Below are positions 1-7,011 of a DNA stretch of 36,265 bases, one piece after another. Origin of the DNA: Deltaproteobacteria bacterium (GTDB taxonomy: Bacteria > Desulfobacterota > Desulfobulbia > Desulfobulbales > Desulfurivibrionaceae); assembly GCA_021811385.1 (NCBI GenBank), contig JAJZPC010000022.1, forward strand, positions 1-36,265. The letters are read 5' to 3'. The translations under genes and the position numbers were made by a program. How positions within the stretch are numbered: the first letter of the stretch is position 1; each line of letters starts with the position of its first letter. Below the pieces are notes generated by a model. That model did not search any database. It was not told the DNA's origin and saw only the letters and a program-made list of their open reading frames with translations.

Positions 1-1
1 G

Positions 2-316
2 ATGATCACGGTGGGACTGCTCCTCCTGATCGTTCCGGGGATCTATCTGATCTTCTCGTACCTGCTTGTCATGCCGCTCATCATTGAGAAAGGGATGAGC
101 CCGTGGCAGGCCATGGAAGCATCCCGGAAAGCCATTCACCGGTGCTGGCTCAAGGTGTTCTGGCTGCAACTGCTCCTGGGGTTTACGGTTATCGGCAGCG
201 CGCTTCTCTTGGGGATCGGCTTGATATGGACCATCCCCATGTGCCTCCTGGCGGCAGCGATTCTGTACCGAAAAATCTTTGGCGCCGAGAATGGGCCTGA
301 ATCCATGGCGGTCTGA
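2..316 (+). CDS. C-terminal part of a multi-pass membrane protein (5' end outside the window)
   Basis: The frame holds about 104 residues with three strongly hydrophobic stretches (roughly residues 3-30, 53-75 and 78-90), separated by a short basic loop with an EASRKAIHRCW-like segment. This pattern, including a final short Leu-Tyr-Arg-x-Ile-Phe-Gly stretch after the last membrane segment, resembles bacterial integral membrane proteins of the glycerophosphodiesterase-membrane-domain/DUF975 kind. That assignment is only a resemblance. The gene is probably cut by the window edge: the first Met lies at base 2 and there is no room for a promoter or ribosome site. The last six or so codons overlap, in another frame, the surviving 3' tail of a HigB-like toxin, so the present C-terminus may be a fusion product. 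No function is assigned. Confidence 0.6.
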   Translation: MITVGLLLLIVPGIYLIFSYLLVMPLIIEKGMSPWQAMEASRKAIHRCWLKVFWLQLLLGFTVIGSALLLGIGLIWTIPMCLLAAAILYRKIFGAENGPESMAV

Positions 317-375
317 AACAAGAGACCCGCGATATCGAACAGGCGAAACGCATCACTCAAGAGTGGAGGGATTAG
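301..375 (+). pseudogene. 3' remnant of a HigB/RelE-type toxin gene
   Basis: Frame 1 from 301 to the TAG at 373-375 reads Gly-Gly-Leu-Lys-Gln-Glu-Thr-Arg-Asp-Ile-Glu-Gln-Ala-Lys and ends Thr-Gln-Glu-Trp-Arg-Asp. The family of small toxins paired with the antitoxin found next door characteristically ends GGDK..Q.RDI..AK.LA. Only about 24 codons remain: an in-frame TGA lies at 298-300 and the 5' part is replaced by the end of the membrane protein gene. The stop is 3 bases before the antitoxin start, the usual toxin-antitoxin spacing. The interpretation as a decayed toxin is inferred from motif and position. Confidence 0.55.
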
Positions 376-378
376 ACC

Positions 379-669
379 ATGGCTGAAAAATTTACCCGGT
401 ACGACACTGCGGAATACCTGAAAACCGATGCGGACATGGCCGCCTACCTCGATGCCTGCTTGCAGGAAGCGGGAGACGACCCGGCCTTCATCGCCCACGC
501 CCTGGGGGTGATTGCCCGCGCCCGCGGCATGACTCAGCTGGCGCGGGACACGGGCCTGGCGCGGGAAAATCTGTACAAGGCGCTCTCCGCCGACGGCAAC
601 CCGGAATTCGGCACGATCCTGAAAGTAGTCAAGGCCTTGGGCCTGAAACTGCACGCCGAGCCGGCTTAA
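379..669 (+). CDS. HigA-like addiction-module antitoxin (Xre-type HTH), apparently orphan
   Basis: The 96-residue protein matches the family of 'probable addiction module antidote proteins': an N-terminal segment (MAEKFTRYDTAEYLKTDADMAAYL) followed by a helix-turn-helix with the hallmark run A-R-x-x-G-L-A-R-E-x-L-Y-K-A-L-S at about residues 55-75 and G-x-I-L-K-V-V-K-A-L-G-L-K-L near the end. Such antitoxins bind their toxin and repress their own promoter. A GGAGG sequence lies 8-9 bases upstream of the ATG. The toxin gene normally precedes it, but only a 3' scrap of one remains (301-375), so this antitoxin may be a leftover, a free regulator, or a neutraliser of a toxin encoded elsewhere. Confidence 0.85.
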   Translation: MAEKFTRYDTAEYLKTDADMAAYLDACLQEAGDDPAFIAHALGVIARARGMTQLARDTGLARENLYKALSADGNPEFGTILKVVKALGLKLHAEPA

Positions 670-684
670 AATAGAAGCATACCC

Positions 685-1047
685 ATGACCCCACCGAACA
701 AACCGGATATGCTGTCCGATGCCCAGCGCGAGCGGGAGAAGAGGGCCCAAACCTACCGGGAAAAAGCGCTCAAGATCTATCCCTGGATCTGCGGCAGGTG
801 CGGGCGGGAATTCAGCGGCAAAGCGTTGCGCGACCTCACGGTGCACCACAAGGACCACAACCACGAAAACAATCCTCCGGACGGCAGCAACTGGGAGCTG
901 TTGTGCATCTACTGCCACGACAACGAGCACGACCGTCAGAGCGTTGCCGACGCCTACGCATCCCTGAAGCCGGAGGGGAAACAGGAGGCGATTGCCACCT
1001 CGAACCCCTTTGCCGCTCTCGGGGCCTTGCTGAAGGATAAAAAATGA
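685..1047 (+). CDS. HNH nuclease, YajD-like
   Basis: This 120-residue protein has the layout of the YajD family of small HNH proteins. A basic N-terminal helix is followed by a CGRCGREF zinc knuckle near residue 36, the HNH core V-H-H-K-D-H-N-H-E-N-N at about 53-63, an Asn-Trp-Glu-Leu turn, and a second C-I-Y-C-H-D-N-E-H knuckle. The two CxxC pairs would hold a structural zinc and the His-His/Asn/His set the catalytic metal. The C-terminal 35 residues are polar and end in a lysine-rich tail. Family members are usually annotated as putative nucleases of unknown role. It follows the antitoxin gene by 15 bases, so the two may be co-transcribed. The ribosome site is weak. Confidence 0.85.
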   Translation: MTPPNKPDMLSDAQREREKRAQTYREKALKIYPWICGRCGREFSGKALRDLTVHHKDHNHENNPPDGSNWELLCIYCHDNEHDRQSVADAYASLKPEGKQEAIATSNPFAALGALLKDKK

Positions 1048-1056
1048 CGAATAAAT

Positions 1057-1152
1057 CCGTTCGGCCTGAGCCTGTCGAAGGCCCGCTGTGGCAATGGAAC
1101 TGCGGCTCGACAGGGTTCTCCTGAGCAAAATCGAAGGGCTCACCGCGAACGG
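1057..1152. repeat. REP-like imperfect inverted repeat between convergent genes
   Basis: The left arm starts CCGTTCGGCCTGAGCC and the right arm, read on the opposite strand, starts CCGTTCGCGGTGAGCC. The inner parts hold further GAGC/GCTC and TCGAC/GTCGA complementarity. It fills the space between two converging genes, a common place for REP-like palindromes that limit read-through. Transposition history cannot be judged from one copy. Confidence 0.6.
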
Positions 1153-1155
1153 AGA

Positions 1156-2256
1156 TTACCCCTTGGCCAGCAAGCGCCCCGTGTTGCCACTGGAAGCGCC
1201 CACCCCCTTGTGGATAATGAGCTGTTTCCCCTCCTGCTGCCCGGCCTGATAGGGATCTCCATACACCTGGGGCCCGTTGTGCTGCACGGTGCGCAGGCGC
1301 GGGTAGCGGGCCCGGTAGTAGCGGATCAACCCCGGATCGGAGGCGCAGATCAGGCTGCTTTCGGTTTCATTGCCTGTGGTGCGCATGGCCTCTTGCTCCT
1401 GGATCCTGAGCTTTTCCCGGAAGCCGTTGAGCACCCCCAGCCAGTAGGAATTCTTCTCCCTGCCCGCGGCCCCCGTGCTTTTGCGGTACTCCTGCCAGAG
1501 ATACTCCAGCCGGTGGCTGAGAAAATGATAGACATGGTCGGCCACGGCCAGGTTCTCCTTGGCCCCGGTCAGCTCGATCACCCGCAGGGTTTCCCCGCTG
1601 GCCGCCTCGAACTGCCGGGCGATGACCACGTTGACATAGAAAAAATCCTTGAGCAGCGCGGCAATGAGACGCTGGTGGGCAGCGATCCGCTTCCCGCCCG
1701 GCTTGATGATCAGATAATCGTAATCCGTGGCCGTACGGCGATCGAACCGTTCGAGGTTGTAGCGGCGGAGGATGGCGTTGGCCTTGGCCATGGCCAGGGC
1801 GGCCTCGTGCTCGTTGGCGCTCTGGGCCAGGGCAAAAAGCTTTTCCACCTTGCCGAGCATGGTCCCGGACCTCTCCCCCTCTCCGTTGAGCAAGCGCGGG
1901 ATCGCCCCCTGGGCAACGCGGAACTCCGGGTGCACCCCCAGCCGGTCGCACGCCTCCTGAAAGGCCGGGCCGTGCGGCAACTCATCCCCCCGTCCCATGA
2001 CCTGCTGGACGAACTGGTGGCTCATCTCATGCTTCAACACCTCCAGCACCACGTCCCAGGAATGGTCCCGGATCAGCCAGGAGGCCAGGCTGAGGGTGTC
2101 CAGCCCAGGCGACCACGATCCGGCCCTACCCTGGCCCTCGCTGATCTCAAAGAGCGGCAGCCGGAGCTGCACCCGGTACAGCCAGCAGAGATGGCGGTAC
2201 TCCTGGGCCAGCTGCCTGCGCCAGGACTCCATGAGCCGGTTCTCTTTTTCGTTCAC
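1156..2256 (-). CDS. SprT-like metalloprotease / DUF2786 domain protein
   Basis: From the GTG at 2256 the protein has about 366 residues. The first part is SprT-like, with the zinc-binding helix H-E-M-S-H at about residues 76-80 inside VVLEVLKHEMSHQF. The middle part (about 125-250) has the DUF2786 pattern, beginning KVEKLFALAQSANEHEAALAMAKANAILRRYNL. The C-terminal part is basic and unassigned. Proteins with DUF2786 plus a SprT-like domain are common in proteobacteria and lack a known role; SprT relatives act on protein-DNA cross-links or are metal-dependent peptidases. A longer frame continues upstream to 2418, but only through a low-complexity palindromic repeat starting with TTG, so it was rejected. 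GTG 2256 has a weak GGGG upstream; ATG 2232 is the alternative. Confidence 0.8.
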   Translation of the reverse strand: MNEKENRLMESWRRQLAQEYRHLCWLYRVQLRLPLFEISEGQGRAGSWSPGLDTLSLASWLIRDHSWDVVLEVLKHEMSHQFVQQVMGRGDELPHGPAFQEACDRLGVHPEFRVAQGAIPRLLNGEGERSGTMLGKVEKLFALAQSANEHEAALAMAKANAILRRYNLERFDRRTATDYDYLIIKPGGKRIAAHQRLIAALLKDFFYVNVVIARQFEAASGETLRVIELTGAKENLAVADHVYHFLSHRLEYLWQEYRKSTGAAGREKNSYWLGVLNGFREKLRIQEQEAMRTTGNETESSLICASDPGLIRYYRARYPRLRTVQHNGPQVYGDPYQAGQQEGKQLIIHKGVGASSGNTGRLLAKG

Positions 2257-2308
2257 CCGCAAGCCCCTTTTTGCATCGTTGTTCGGCTGTTTTTTTTTTG
2301 CAGCAACT

Positions 2309-2430
2309 CCCCCTCCCTCGCCACTAACACTGCTGACGGGAGGGGGCTGGGGGGTGGGTGAAGATGCCGACCGGCCGGACCCATAGCTGTTCCCCCTCTC
2401 CCTCGCCCTCCCCCCCAAGGGGGAGGGAAC
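2309..2430. repeat. G/C-run palindromic intergenic repeats (two hairpins)
   Basis: Two perfect inverted repeats lie close together: CCCCCTCCC at 2309-2317 with GGGAGGGGG at 2338-2346, and CCCTCCCCC at 2406-2414 with GGGGGAGGG at 2419-2427. They sit between two minus-strand genes. The second hairpin is followed on the plus strand by AACTTTTTCT, so it could stop antisense transcription. Repeats of this composition are common intergenic elements in proteobacteria. Confidence 0.6.
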
Positions 2431-2442
2431 TTTTTCTACCCT

Positions 2443-3147
2443 TTAGCCCTTGTACCCGACATCCACCGGCAAATCCGCCTGCCGGGCCGAGGCCACGGCC
2501 AGTTCATCGCAGCGCTCGTTAAAGGGATTGCCGTTGTGGCCCTTGACCCAGTTGAAGGTGATGTTGAGCCCCTCGACGAGGTCCAGCAACTCCCCCCAGA
2601 GATCGGGATTGATGGCAGGCTGCCGGTCGGCCTTGACCCAGCCCCGTTTCCGCCACCCCTTGGCCCACCCCTTGCTGATCCCATTCACCACATAGCTGGA
2701 ATCGGAATAAAGCGCCACCGGCTTGTCGCGGTATTCCAGCTCGCGCAGGGCCACGATGCAGCCCATCAGCTCCATCCGGTTATTGGTGGTCAAGCGATAG
2801 CCGCCGCACAGCTCCTTGCGCTGGCCGTTGTAAACCTGCACGATGCCGTAGCCGCCAGGGCCTGGATTGTAACGGGCGCCGCCGTCGGTGTAGATGGATA
2901 CCACGCCCTCCTTGGGGGAGGTGCCCGATCCTGCCGCAGACCCGGATGTAACCGTGCTCTTGGCGCTGCTTGGCCTGCCCTGGCCCGAGGTGGGGTTTTG
3001 CAGCCACGCCTCGGCCTCACCCCGGGTGGCAAACCCCTTGAACCTGGCGCCCTGAAAGCCGATGACCTGGGCCTGGGCCTTGGGCCAGTTATCGTAGATG
3101 CCAGGCACTCGCCCGGCCAGGATTGCGTAGAATTTCTTTGCCGCCAT
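2443..3147 (-). CDS. rnhA: Ribonuclease HI with N-terminal viroplasmin (hybrid-binding) domain
   Basis: The 234-residue protein begins with a viroplasmin/RNase H1 N-terminal domain (about residues 5-50: KKFYAILAGRVPGIYDNW, then FQGARFKGF and EAEAWL), which binds RNA-DNA hybrids. A Ser/Gly/Thr-rich linker follows (52-80). The RNase H fold spans about 83-230, and the catalytic carboxylates are visible as Asp88 (YTDGG), Glu126 (MELMG), Asp149 (YSDSS) and Asp214 (RCDELA), with the His loop G-H-N-G-N-P. It removes RNA from RNA-DNA hybrids in the cytoplasm. The start was set at ATG 3147 because AAGGA lies 11 bases upstream; the in-frame TTG at 3177 has no better site. This two-domain form is typical of eukaryotes and a minority of bacteria. 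Confidence 0.92.
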   Translation of the reverse strand: MAAKKFYAILAGRVPGIYDNWPKAQAQVIGFQGARFKGFATRGEAEAWLQNPTSGQGRPSSAKSTVTSGSAAGSGTSPKEGVVSIYTDGGARYNPGPGGYGIVQVYNGQRKELCGGYRLTTNNRMELMGCIVALRELEYRDKPVALYSDSSYVVNGISKGWAKGWRKRGWVKADRQPAINPDLWGELLDLVEGLNITFNWVKGHNGNPFNERCDELAVASARQADLPVDVGYKG

Positions 3148-3215
3148 GTTTGGATTATTCCTTGTTTTTGTTGCCAAGCTATTTCAGCAGCCAGAGGGAT
3201 ACACTTTATTTTGCT

Positions 3216-3597
3216 GTTCATTTCTTTGCTTGCCCAAAGAAACGAACCAAAGAAAAGGCACCCGTGTCCCTTGTCCCGCCGTGGGCGGGATACCCTGCGC
3301 TCCTCGATGCTGCCGGGGCTTTGCAAACTCGCTTCGCTCAAACAGTGCAAAGCCCTTTTTCGGCAGCCTCTCCGGTGCTCGGCTGCGTGCCAATGGGATT
3401 TTTCCTCTCCCCCCCCATTTGTCCTGCCGCGCCTCGCAGACGGGGCGGGAAAAAACGCTAAAACTGTCTGAGGGCGAAGCCCGAGTTTTTTAGCGTCCCG
3501 CCCTCGTCGAGAAGCAAGGGAAGCCCGCAGGGCCAGGACTGGCTGGGGTGCCCTTTTCTTGTTTCTTCTTTTGGGCAAGCAAAAGAAGAAAAAGAAC
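3216..3597. mobile_element. MITE-like element with about 50-bp terminal inverted repeats
   Basis: The left end (3216-3264) and the right end (3546-3597, opposite strand) match over about 50 bases, sharing the core GCTTGCCCAAA and an AGAAAAGG..CACCC segment. The roughly 280 bp between them contain no credible gene: all frames are short, overlap each other and have no ribosome sites. The inner sequence is partly palindromic as well (GTCCCGCC with GGCGGGA, and CGAAGCCCG-type motifs). The size, inverted ends and lack of a coding frame fit a non-autonomous element or a large cruciform repeat. No target-site duplication was confirmed. It lies upstream of rnhA and downstream of nothing on the plus strand. 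The stretch 3598-3791 after it holds no feature I can support. Confidence 0.6.
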
Positions 3598-3791
3598 CCG
3601 GCAGAAAGGCCATCATCGCCTCCGCCCAAAAAACCATCACTCCACGGTTTCATCACAATGCGACCACCAAACCTCTTGCTCCCTCTTGCCGCATCTCCCA
3701 ATTTCAACTATGTTGCCCAAGCAAGAATACACCATCGTCGCGAAGCCGCAAATGGCGATGCGCTCATTACCCTCGCAACCAGGTGAAAAGA

Positions 3792-3959
3792 ATGAAACTC
3801 TTTGTTACGCCCCAAGGCGACCGTTGGCTCTGCTCCGAATGCGAAAAGAAGTTCGCCGAGACCATCACCAAAGAGGGGTGGCGGGTGGCCTTTTCAAAAA
3901 TCGACCCCATGCTCCGCTGCTCCGAATGCAAACATGGCGACATCGAAATCTTTGATTGA
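3792..3959 (+). CDS. Small four-cysteine (zinc-ribbon-like) protein, 55 residues
   Basis: The ATG at 3792 follows AGGTG by seven bases and opens a 55-codon frame. The protein has two CxxC pairs, W-L-C-S-E-C at about residues 12-17 and L-R-C-S-E-C-K-H at 41-48, each in the same C-S-E-C form, with a charged helix between them and an acidic end. Two CxxC knuckles about 27 residues apart fit a zinc ribbon. The stop TGA (3957-3959) overlaps the TTG start of the radical SAM gene, so the two are translationally coupled. Its role is unknown. It might assist or be modified by the neighbouring enzyme, but the Cys spacing speaks more for a metal-binding fold than for a peptide precursor. Confidence 0.7.
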   Translation: MKLFVTPQGDRWLCSECEKKFAETITKEGWRVAFSKIDPMLRCSECKHGDIEIFD

Positions 3960-4834
3960 TCCCGCTCTCCTTGAAAAAATTCAAGAAGATATACCTTGAG
4001 ATCACCAACCGCTGCAATCTTGCCTGCAGCTTCTGCCACAAAAGCAACCGGGCAAAAGCCTTCATGCCTGCGGAGGAGTTCCGCGCCATCCTCGGCGCGA
4101 TCGAGGGGCACACCGATCATCTTGCCCTGCATGTGCTGGGCGAGCCCTTGCTGCACCCGGAGTTGGGCGTTCTCCTTGCCCTCTGCCACGAGCACTCCCT
4201 CAAGGTCAATCTGACCACCAACGGCACCCTGCTCCCCCAGCGCCAGGAGCTTTTGCTGGCCAGCCCTGCCCTGCGCCAGGTCAATATCTCGTTGCACAGC
4301 TTCAGCGAACAGGATGGTGATCCAGGCCGTTCCGGCTATCTCCCGGGAATCTTCGATTTTATCCGGGCAGCCGAGGCCACGGGGCTGCTGATCAGCCTGC
4401 GGCTCTGGAATCTGCCGCCAACCGGCGCCAATCTTCCCTCCCCCAACGACCCCATCCTGAAGGCGCTTGAGGATTTTTTCGGGCTATCCGAGCCGCTGGT
4501 TTCCCGGCTCACCCCCGGCCACGGCATCACCCTGGCCCAGAAAGTATTCCTGAGCCAAAACAATCGCTTCACCTGGCCCCATGGACCGGCCCCGGACCTG
4601 GGCGACAAGGGAACCTGCCGGGGACTCAAGGATCATGTCGCCATCCTGGTGGACGGCACCGTGGTGCCCTGCTGTCTCGATGGTGAGGCGGATATCCCCC
4701 TGGGCAACATCCACGCGCAATCCTTGGCCGGGATTCTCTCCAGCCCCCGCGCCGTGGCCATGCGCACCGGCTTTTCCCAACGGCGGCTCAGCGAGCCCCT
4801 CTGCCGCCGCTGCACCTTCCGGCAATCGTTCTAG
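3956..4834 (+). CDS. Radical SAM/SPASM domain protein
   Basis: The 292-residue protein carries the radical SAM cluster motif C-N-L-A-C-S-F-C at residues 20-27, right after a KKIYLEITNRC start, and the following H-V-L-G-E-P-L-L-H-P and L-T-T-N-G-T-L-L strands of the TIM-barrel core. The C-terminal part has a short SPASM-like region with CRGLKDHVAILVDGTVVPCC at about 220-240 and LCRRC near the end, which would hold an auxiliary Fe-S cluster. The closest recalled group is a widespread family of unnamed radical SAM/SPASM proteins in anaerobes; the substrate is unknown. The start is the TTG at 3956, overlapping the stop of the four-Cys gene. TTG 3971, giving MKKFKKIYLEIT, is an alternative that fits the family N-terminus. 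Confidence 0.85.
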   Translation: MIPLSLKKFKKIYLEITNRCNLACSFCHKSNRAKAFMPAEEFRAILGAIEGHTDHLALHVLGEPLLHPELGVLLALCHEHSLKVNLTTNGTLLPQRQELLLASPALRQVNISLHSFSEQDGDPGRSGYLPGIFDFIRAAEATGLLISLRLWNLPPTGANLPSPNDPILKALEDFFGLSEPLVSRLTPGHGITLAQKVFLSQNNRFTWPHGPAPDLGDKGTCRGLKDHVAILVDGTVVPCCLDGEADIPLGNIHAQSLAGILSSPRAVAMRTGFSQRRLSEPLCRRCTFRQSF

Positions 4835-4842
4835 CCCTTGCT

Positions 4843-5003
4843 TGGTAATCGCGCACCAGTGCCGGAGATGCGCGTGTCAATTGTCGGCAGCAGTGCCGAC
4901 CAAGAGGCCTGCGAAGTGTGCTATTGCACATGAGCAGGCCGATGACAGCTAAGCGAGCGCAGCGAGACTGCGAAGCAGATCCGGTGCTGGTGCGCGATTG
5001 CCA
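4843..5003. repeat. Dispersed palindromic element, copy A
   Basis: Outer arms: TGGTAATCGCGCACCAG at 4843-4859 and, on the other strand from 5003, TGGCAATCGCGCACCAG; complementarity continues to about 29 bases per arm. The 39-base core at 4909-4947 is identical to that of the copy at 30343-30450 and contains the small hairpin TGTGC-TATT-GCACA. This copy is longer than the others because it also holds a perfect hairpin GTCGGCA-GCAG-TGCCGAC (about 4884-4901) and a GCGAGCGCAGCGAG segment. The element carries the rlmN stop codon and its last 17 or so codons. Confidence 0.85.
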
Positions 5004-6112
5004 GCCAGCTGGCCGCAGGCCGCGGAGATATCCGCGCCCCGGCTCTGGCGGATAAAGGTGTTGAACCCCGCGTCGCGCAGCACCTTCTGAAAGGCAAGGG
5101 TCTGCGCCTCGTCCGGGCAGGCGTACTCCGTATCCCCGGAGCCGTTGTAGGGCAGCAGGTTGATCCGGCTGGGGATACCCTGCAGCTTCTCCGCCAGCAG
5201 GCGGGCATCGGCCAGGGAATCGTTGATCCCCTTGAGCATGATGTACTCGAACAAAATCACCTTCTTTTTGCCCAGCGGATACCTGCGGCAGGCGGCGAGC
5301 AGCGCTTCCAGCCCATGGGTCTTGTTCACCGGCATCAGGCTGCTGCGCACCGCGTCATCGGCGCTGTGCAGCGACACGGCCAGATTGACCCGGATGTCCC
5401 GGCCCAGATCATCCATGCGCGGGACGATCCCGCAGGTGGAGACGGTGATCCGCCGTTCGGAAAAGCCGAGGCCGTGGTCGTCCATGAGGATCTTCAGTGC
5501 GGTCAGCAGGTTGTCGTAATTGGCCAGGGGCTCGCCCATGCCCATGAACACCAGATTATTGAGCAGCTCCCGGGGCGTGGCCCGCTCGATGCCGCTGGCA
5601 ACCATGTGGGTCATCACGGCCAGCACCTGGCCCACGATCTCGGCCGGACGCAGGTTGCGGGTAAAGCCCTGCCCGCCGGTGAGGCAAAACCGGCAGCCCA
5701 TGGCGCAGCCCGCCTGGGAAGAGACACACAGGGTATGGCGGCCGTCCTCGGGGATGAGCACGCTCTCGACCATGGCACCGTCGGCGAGCCGGAAGGCGAA
5801 TTTCTCGGTACCGTCCGCCGATTTCTCCACCATGGCAGGGACAAGGCTGCTCATGCAGGCATGCTTGGCCAGGAGCGTTGTCACCTCTTGACTGATGCCG
5901 AGCTGGGAAAAATCGAAGATGCCGGGACGGCACAGCCGGGCAAAGATCTGCTTGGCCCGCTTGGCAGGCAGACCCAGGGACACCACATACGCGCGCAATT
6001 GGTCGAGGGCGAGGTCGCGCAGATCGACCTGCCCGCGCTCCGGTCCGATCAACTCCGGACTGCCCGTTGCCTGTTGTTTTGACTCTATATCCATGCACCC
6101 TCTGTAACACAT
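4949..6112 (-). CDS. rlmN: Dual-specificity RNA methyltransferase RlmN
   Basis: RlmN methylates C2 of A2503 in 23S rRNA and A37 in some tRNAs, using a radical SAM mechanism. The protein has 387 residues with an N-terminal accessory domain (about 25-100), the cluster motif C-A-M-G-C-R-F-C at residues 136-143 following TLCVSSQAG, the G-M-G-E-P-L-A-N-Y-D-N SAM-binding strand, and the methyl-carrying Cys in I-S-A-A-C-G-Q-L near the end. The C-terminus after Gly-Gln-Leu-Ala-Gly does not look like the family tail: its last 17 residues and the stop codon are encoded by palindromic element copy A. ATG 6112 is preceded by GGGCGGA; ATG 6094 is an alternative start. Confidence 0.95.
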   Translation of the reverse strand: MCYRGCMDIESKQQATGSPELIGPERGQVDLRDLALDQLRAYVVSLGLPAKRAKQIFARLCRPGIFDFSQLGISQEVTTLLAKHACMSSLVPAMVEKSADGTEKFAFRLADGAMVESVLIPEDGRHTLCVSSQAGCAMGCRFCLTGGQGFTRNLRPAEIVGQVLAVMTHMVASGIERATPRELLNNLVFMGMGEPLANYDNLLTALKILMDDHGLGFSERRITVSTCGIVPRMDDLGRDIRVNLAVSLHSADDAVRSSLMPVNKTHGLEALLAACRRYPLGKKKVILFEYIMLKGINDSLADARLLAEKLQGIPSRINLLPYNGSGDTEYACPDEAQTLAFQKVLRDAGFNTFIRQSRGADISAACGQLAGNRAPAPDLLRSLAALA

Positions 6113-6272
6113 TTCCGCCCTGTTTCAAAAGATGATGCACTCGCAAAACATGGAAAAAGGGCACAGGTCCGTAACACAGGCACATGAAGTGGCGAGCAAT
6201 ACCTGTTGTAATCGCGGCTTTTTTTGCGATTTCAACAAAGGAGAGCCGGAGAGAACCCCGCCCAAAAACCCC

Positions 6273-6325
6273 TTGACTCGGCCGGGCAAATAAATCAAAT
6301 ATACATTTAACTTATCAAGCAAAGG
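6273..6325 (+). promoter_or_regulatory. Candidate promoter and operator of the TetR-efflux operon
   Basis: TTGACT at 6273-6278 and AAATAT at 6297-6302, 18 bases apart, are the best promoter match before the GTG at 6334. The AT-rich stretch 6285-6320 (AAAT..ATTT half sites) would be a natural site for autorepression by the TetR protein. It is also the region separating rlmN from this operon. AAGGA at about 6321-6325 is the ribosome site. Confidence 0.4.
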
Positions 6326-6333
6326 AACCATAC

Positions 6334-7011
6334 GTGCGAAAACAACGAAGCGACGGCCAGGAAACCCGCCGGAATCTGCTGGCGGCCGCAAGCGAAATCT
6401 TTGCCCGCAAGGGATTCCGGGACACAACCATCGCCGAGATCTGCAAGCAGGCCGGAGCCAACACCGCCGCGATCAGCTATCATTTCGGCAGCAAGGAAGC
6501 CCTGTATGTGGAGAGCTGGCGCTACGCCTTCACCCGATCGTTAAGCATCTACCCCCCGGATGGGGGCATTCCGCCCGGAGCCCCGGCACAAGAGCGTCTG
6601 CACGGGAGAATCCTCGCGATCATGCGCAGGATCATCGACCCGCAAAGCCATGATTTCGACATCTTCCACAAGGAGATGGCAAACCCCACCGGCCTCCTTG
6701 CCAAGCCCATGCAGGAATCGGTGGAGCCGATCTTTAAAGGCCTTACCCTCTTGGTCTCCGAATTGCTGGGCAAGGAACCCCAGGAGCCCGAGGTGCAACT
6801 CTGCGCCATGTCCATCCGGGCTCAATGTTTCGGCCCCTTGCTCCACGCCCGCCGCCGCAAGAGTGCGCAGGAACTGCCAACCACCTGCATTGAATCCCTG
6901 CCTGATGACGTGGAGGAGCTGGCGGACCATGTCACCCGCTTCAGCCTTGCCGGTATCCGGGCCCTGCGCCCTCAACATCCGCAACAATCCGACAATGAGG
7001 TTGGCTCATGA
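6334..7011 (+). CDS. TetR-family regulator, CecR-type
   Basis: The 225-residue protein starts with a TetR helix-turn-helix (about residues 10-55: RRNLLAAASEIFARKGF, TIAEICKQAGANTAAISYHF, then GSKEALY). The rest fits the CecR/YbiH C-terminal domain: an LHGRILAIMRRI helix, the E-M-A-N-P-T-G segment, and SIRAQCFGPLL. Such proteins repress neighbouring drug-efflux operons and are released by ligand binding. The GTG start at 6334 is supported by AAGGA nine bases upstream. Its stop overlaps the macA start (ATGA at 7008-7011), so it is the first gene of the efflux operon and probably its local repressor. The ligand cannot be predicted. Confidence 0.9.
   Translation: MRKQRSDGQETRRNLLAAASEIFARKGFRDTTIAEICKQAGANTAAISYHFGSKEALYVESWRYAFTRSLSIYPPDGGIPPGAPAQERLHGRILAIMRRIIDPQSHDFDIFHKEMANPTGLLAKPMQESVEPIFKGLTLLVSELLGKEPQEPEVQLCAMSIRAQCFGPLLHARRRKSAQELPTTCIESLPDDVEELADHVTRFSLAGIRALRPQHPQQSDNEVGS

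Noticed and set aside
136..1143. Long minus-strand frame of 335 codons opposite the antitoxin and HNH genes
   Set aside because: It is the mirror of two real plus-strand genes, has no ribosome site and its sequence is Arg/Gly/Val-rich without family features.
2257..2418. Upstream extension of the SprT-like/DUF2786 protein
   Set aside because: The added residues come from palindromic G/C-run repeats and begin with TTG without a ribosome site.
2790..3707. Long minus-strand frame across the MITE-like element and the start of rnhA
   Set aside because: It reads through the inverted repeat and then rnhA in another frame; no start signal and low-complexity residues.
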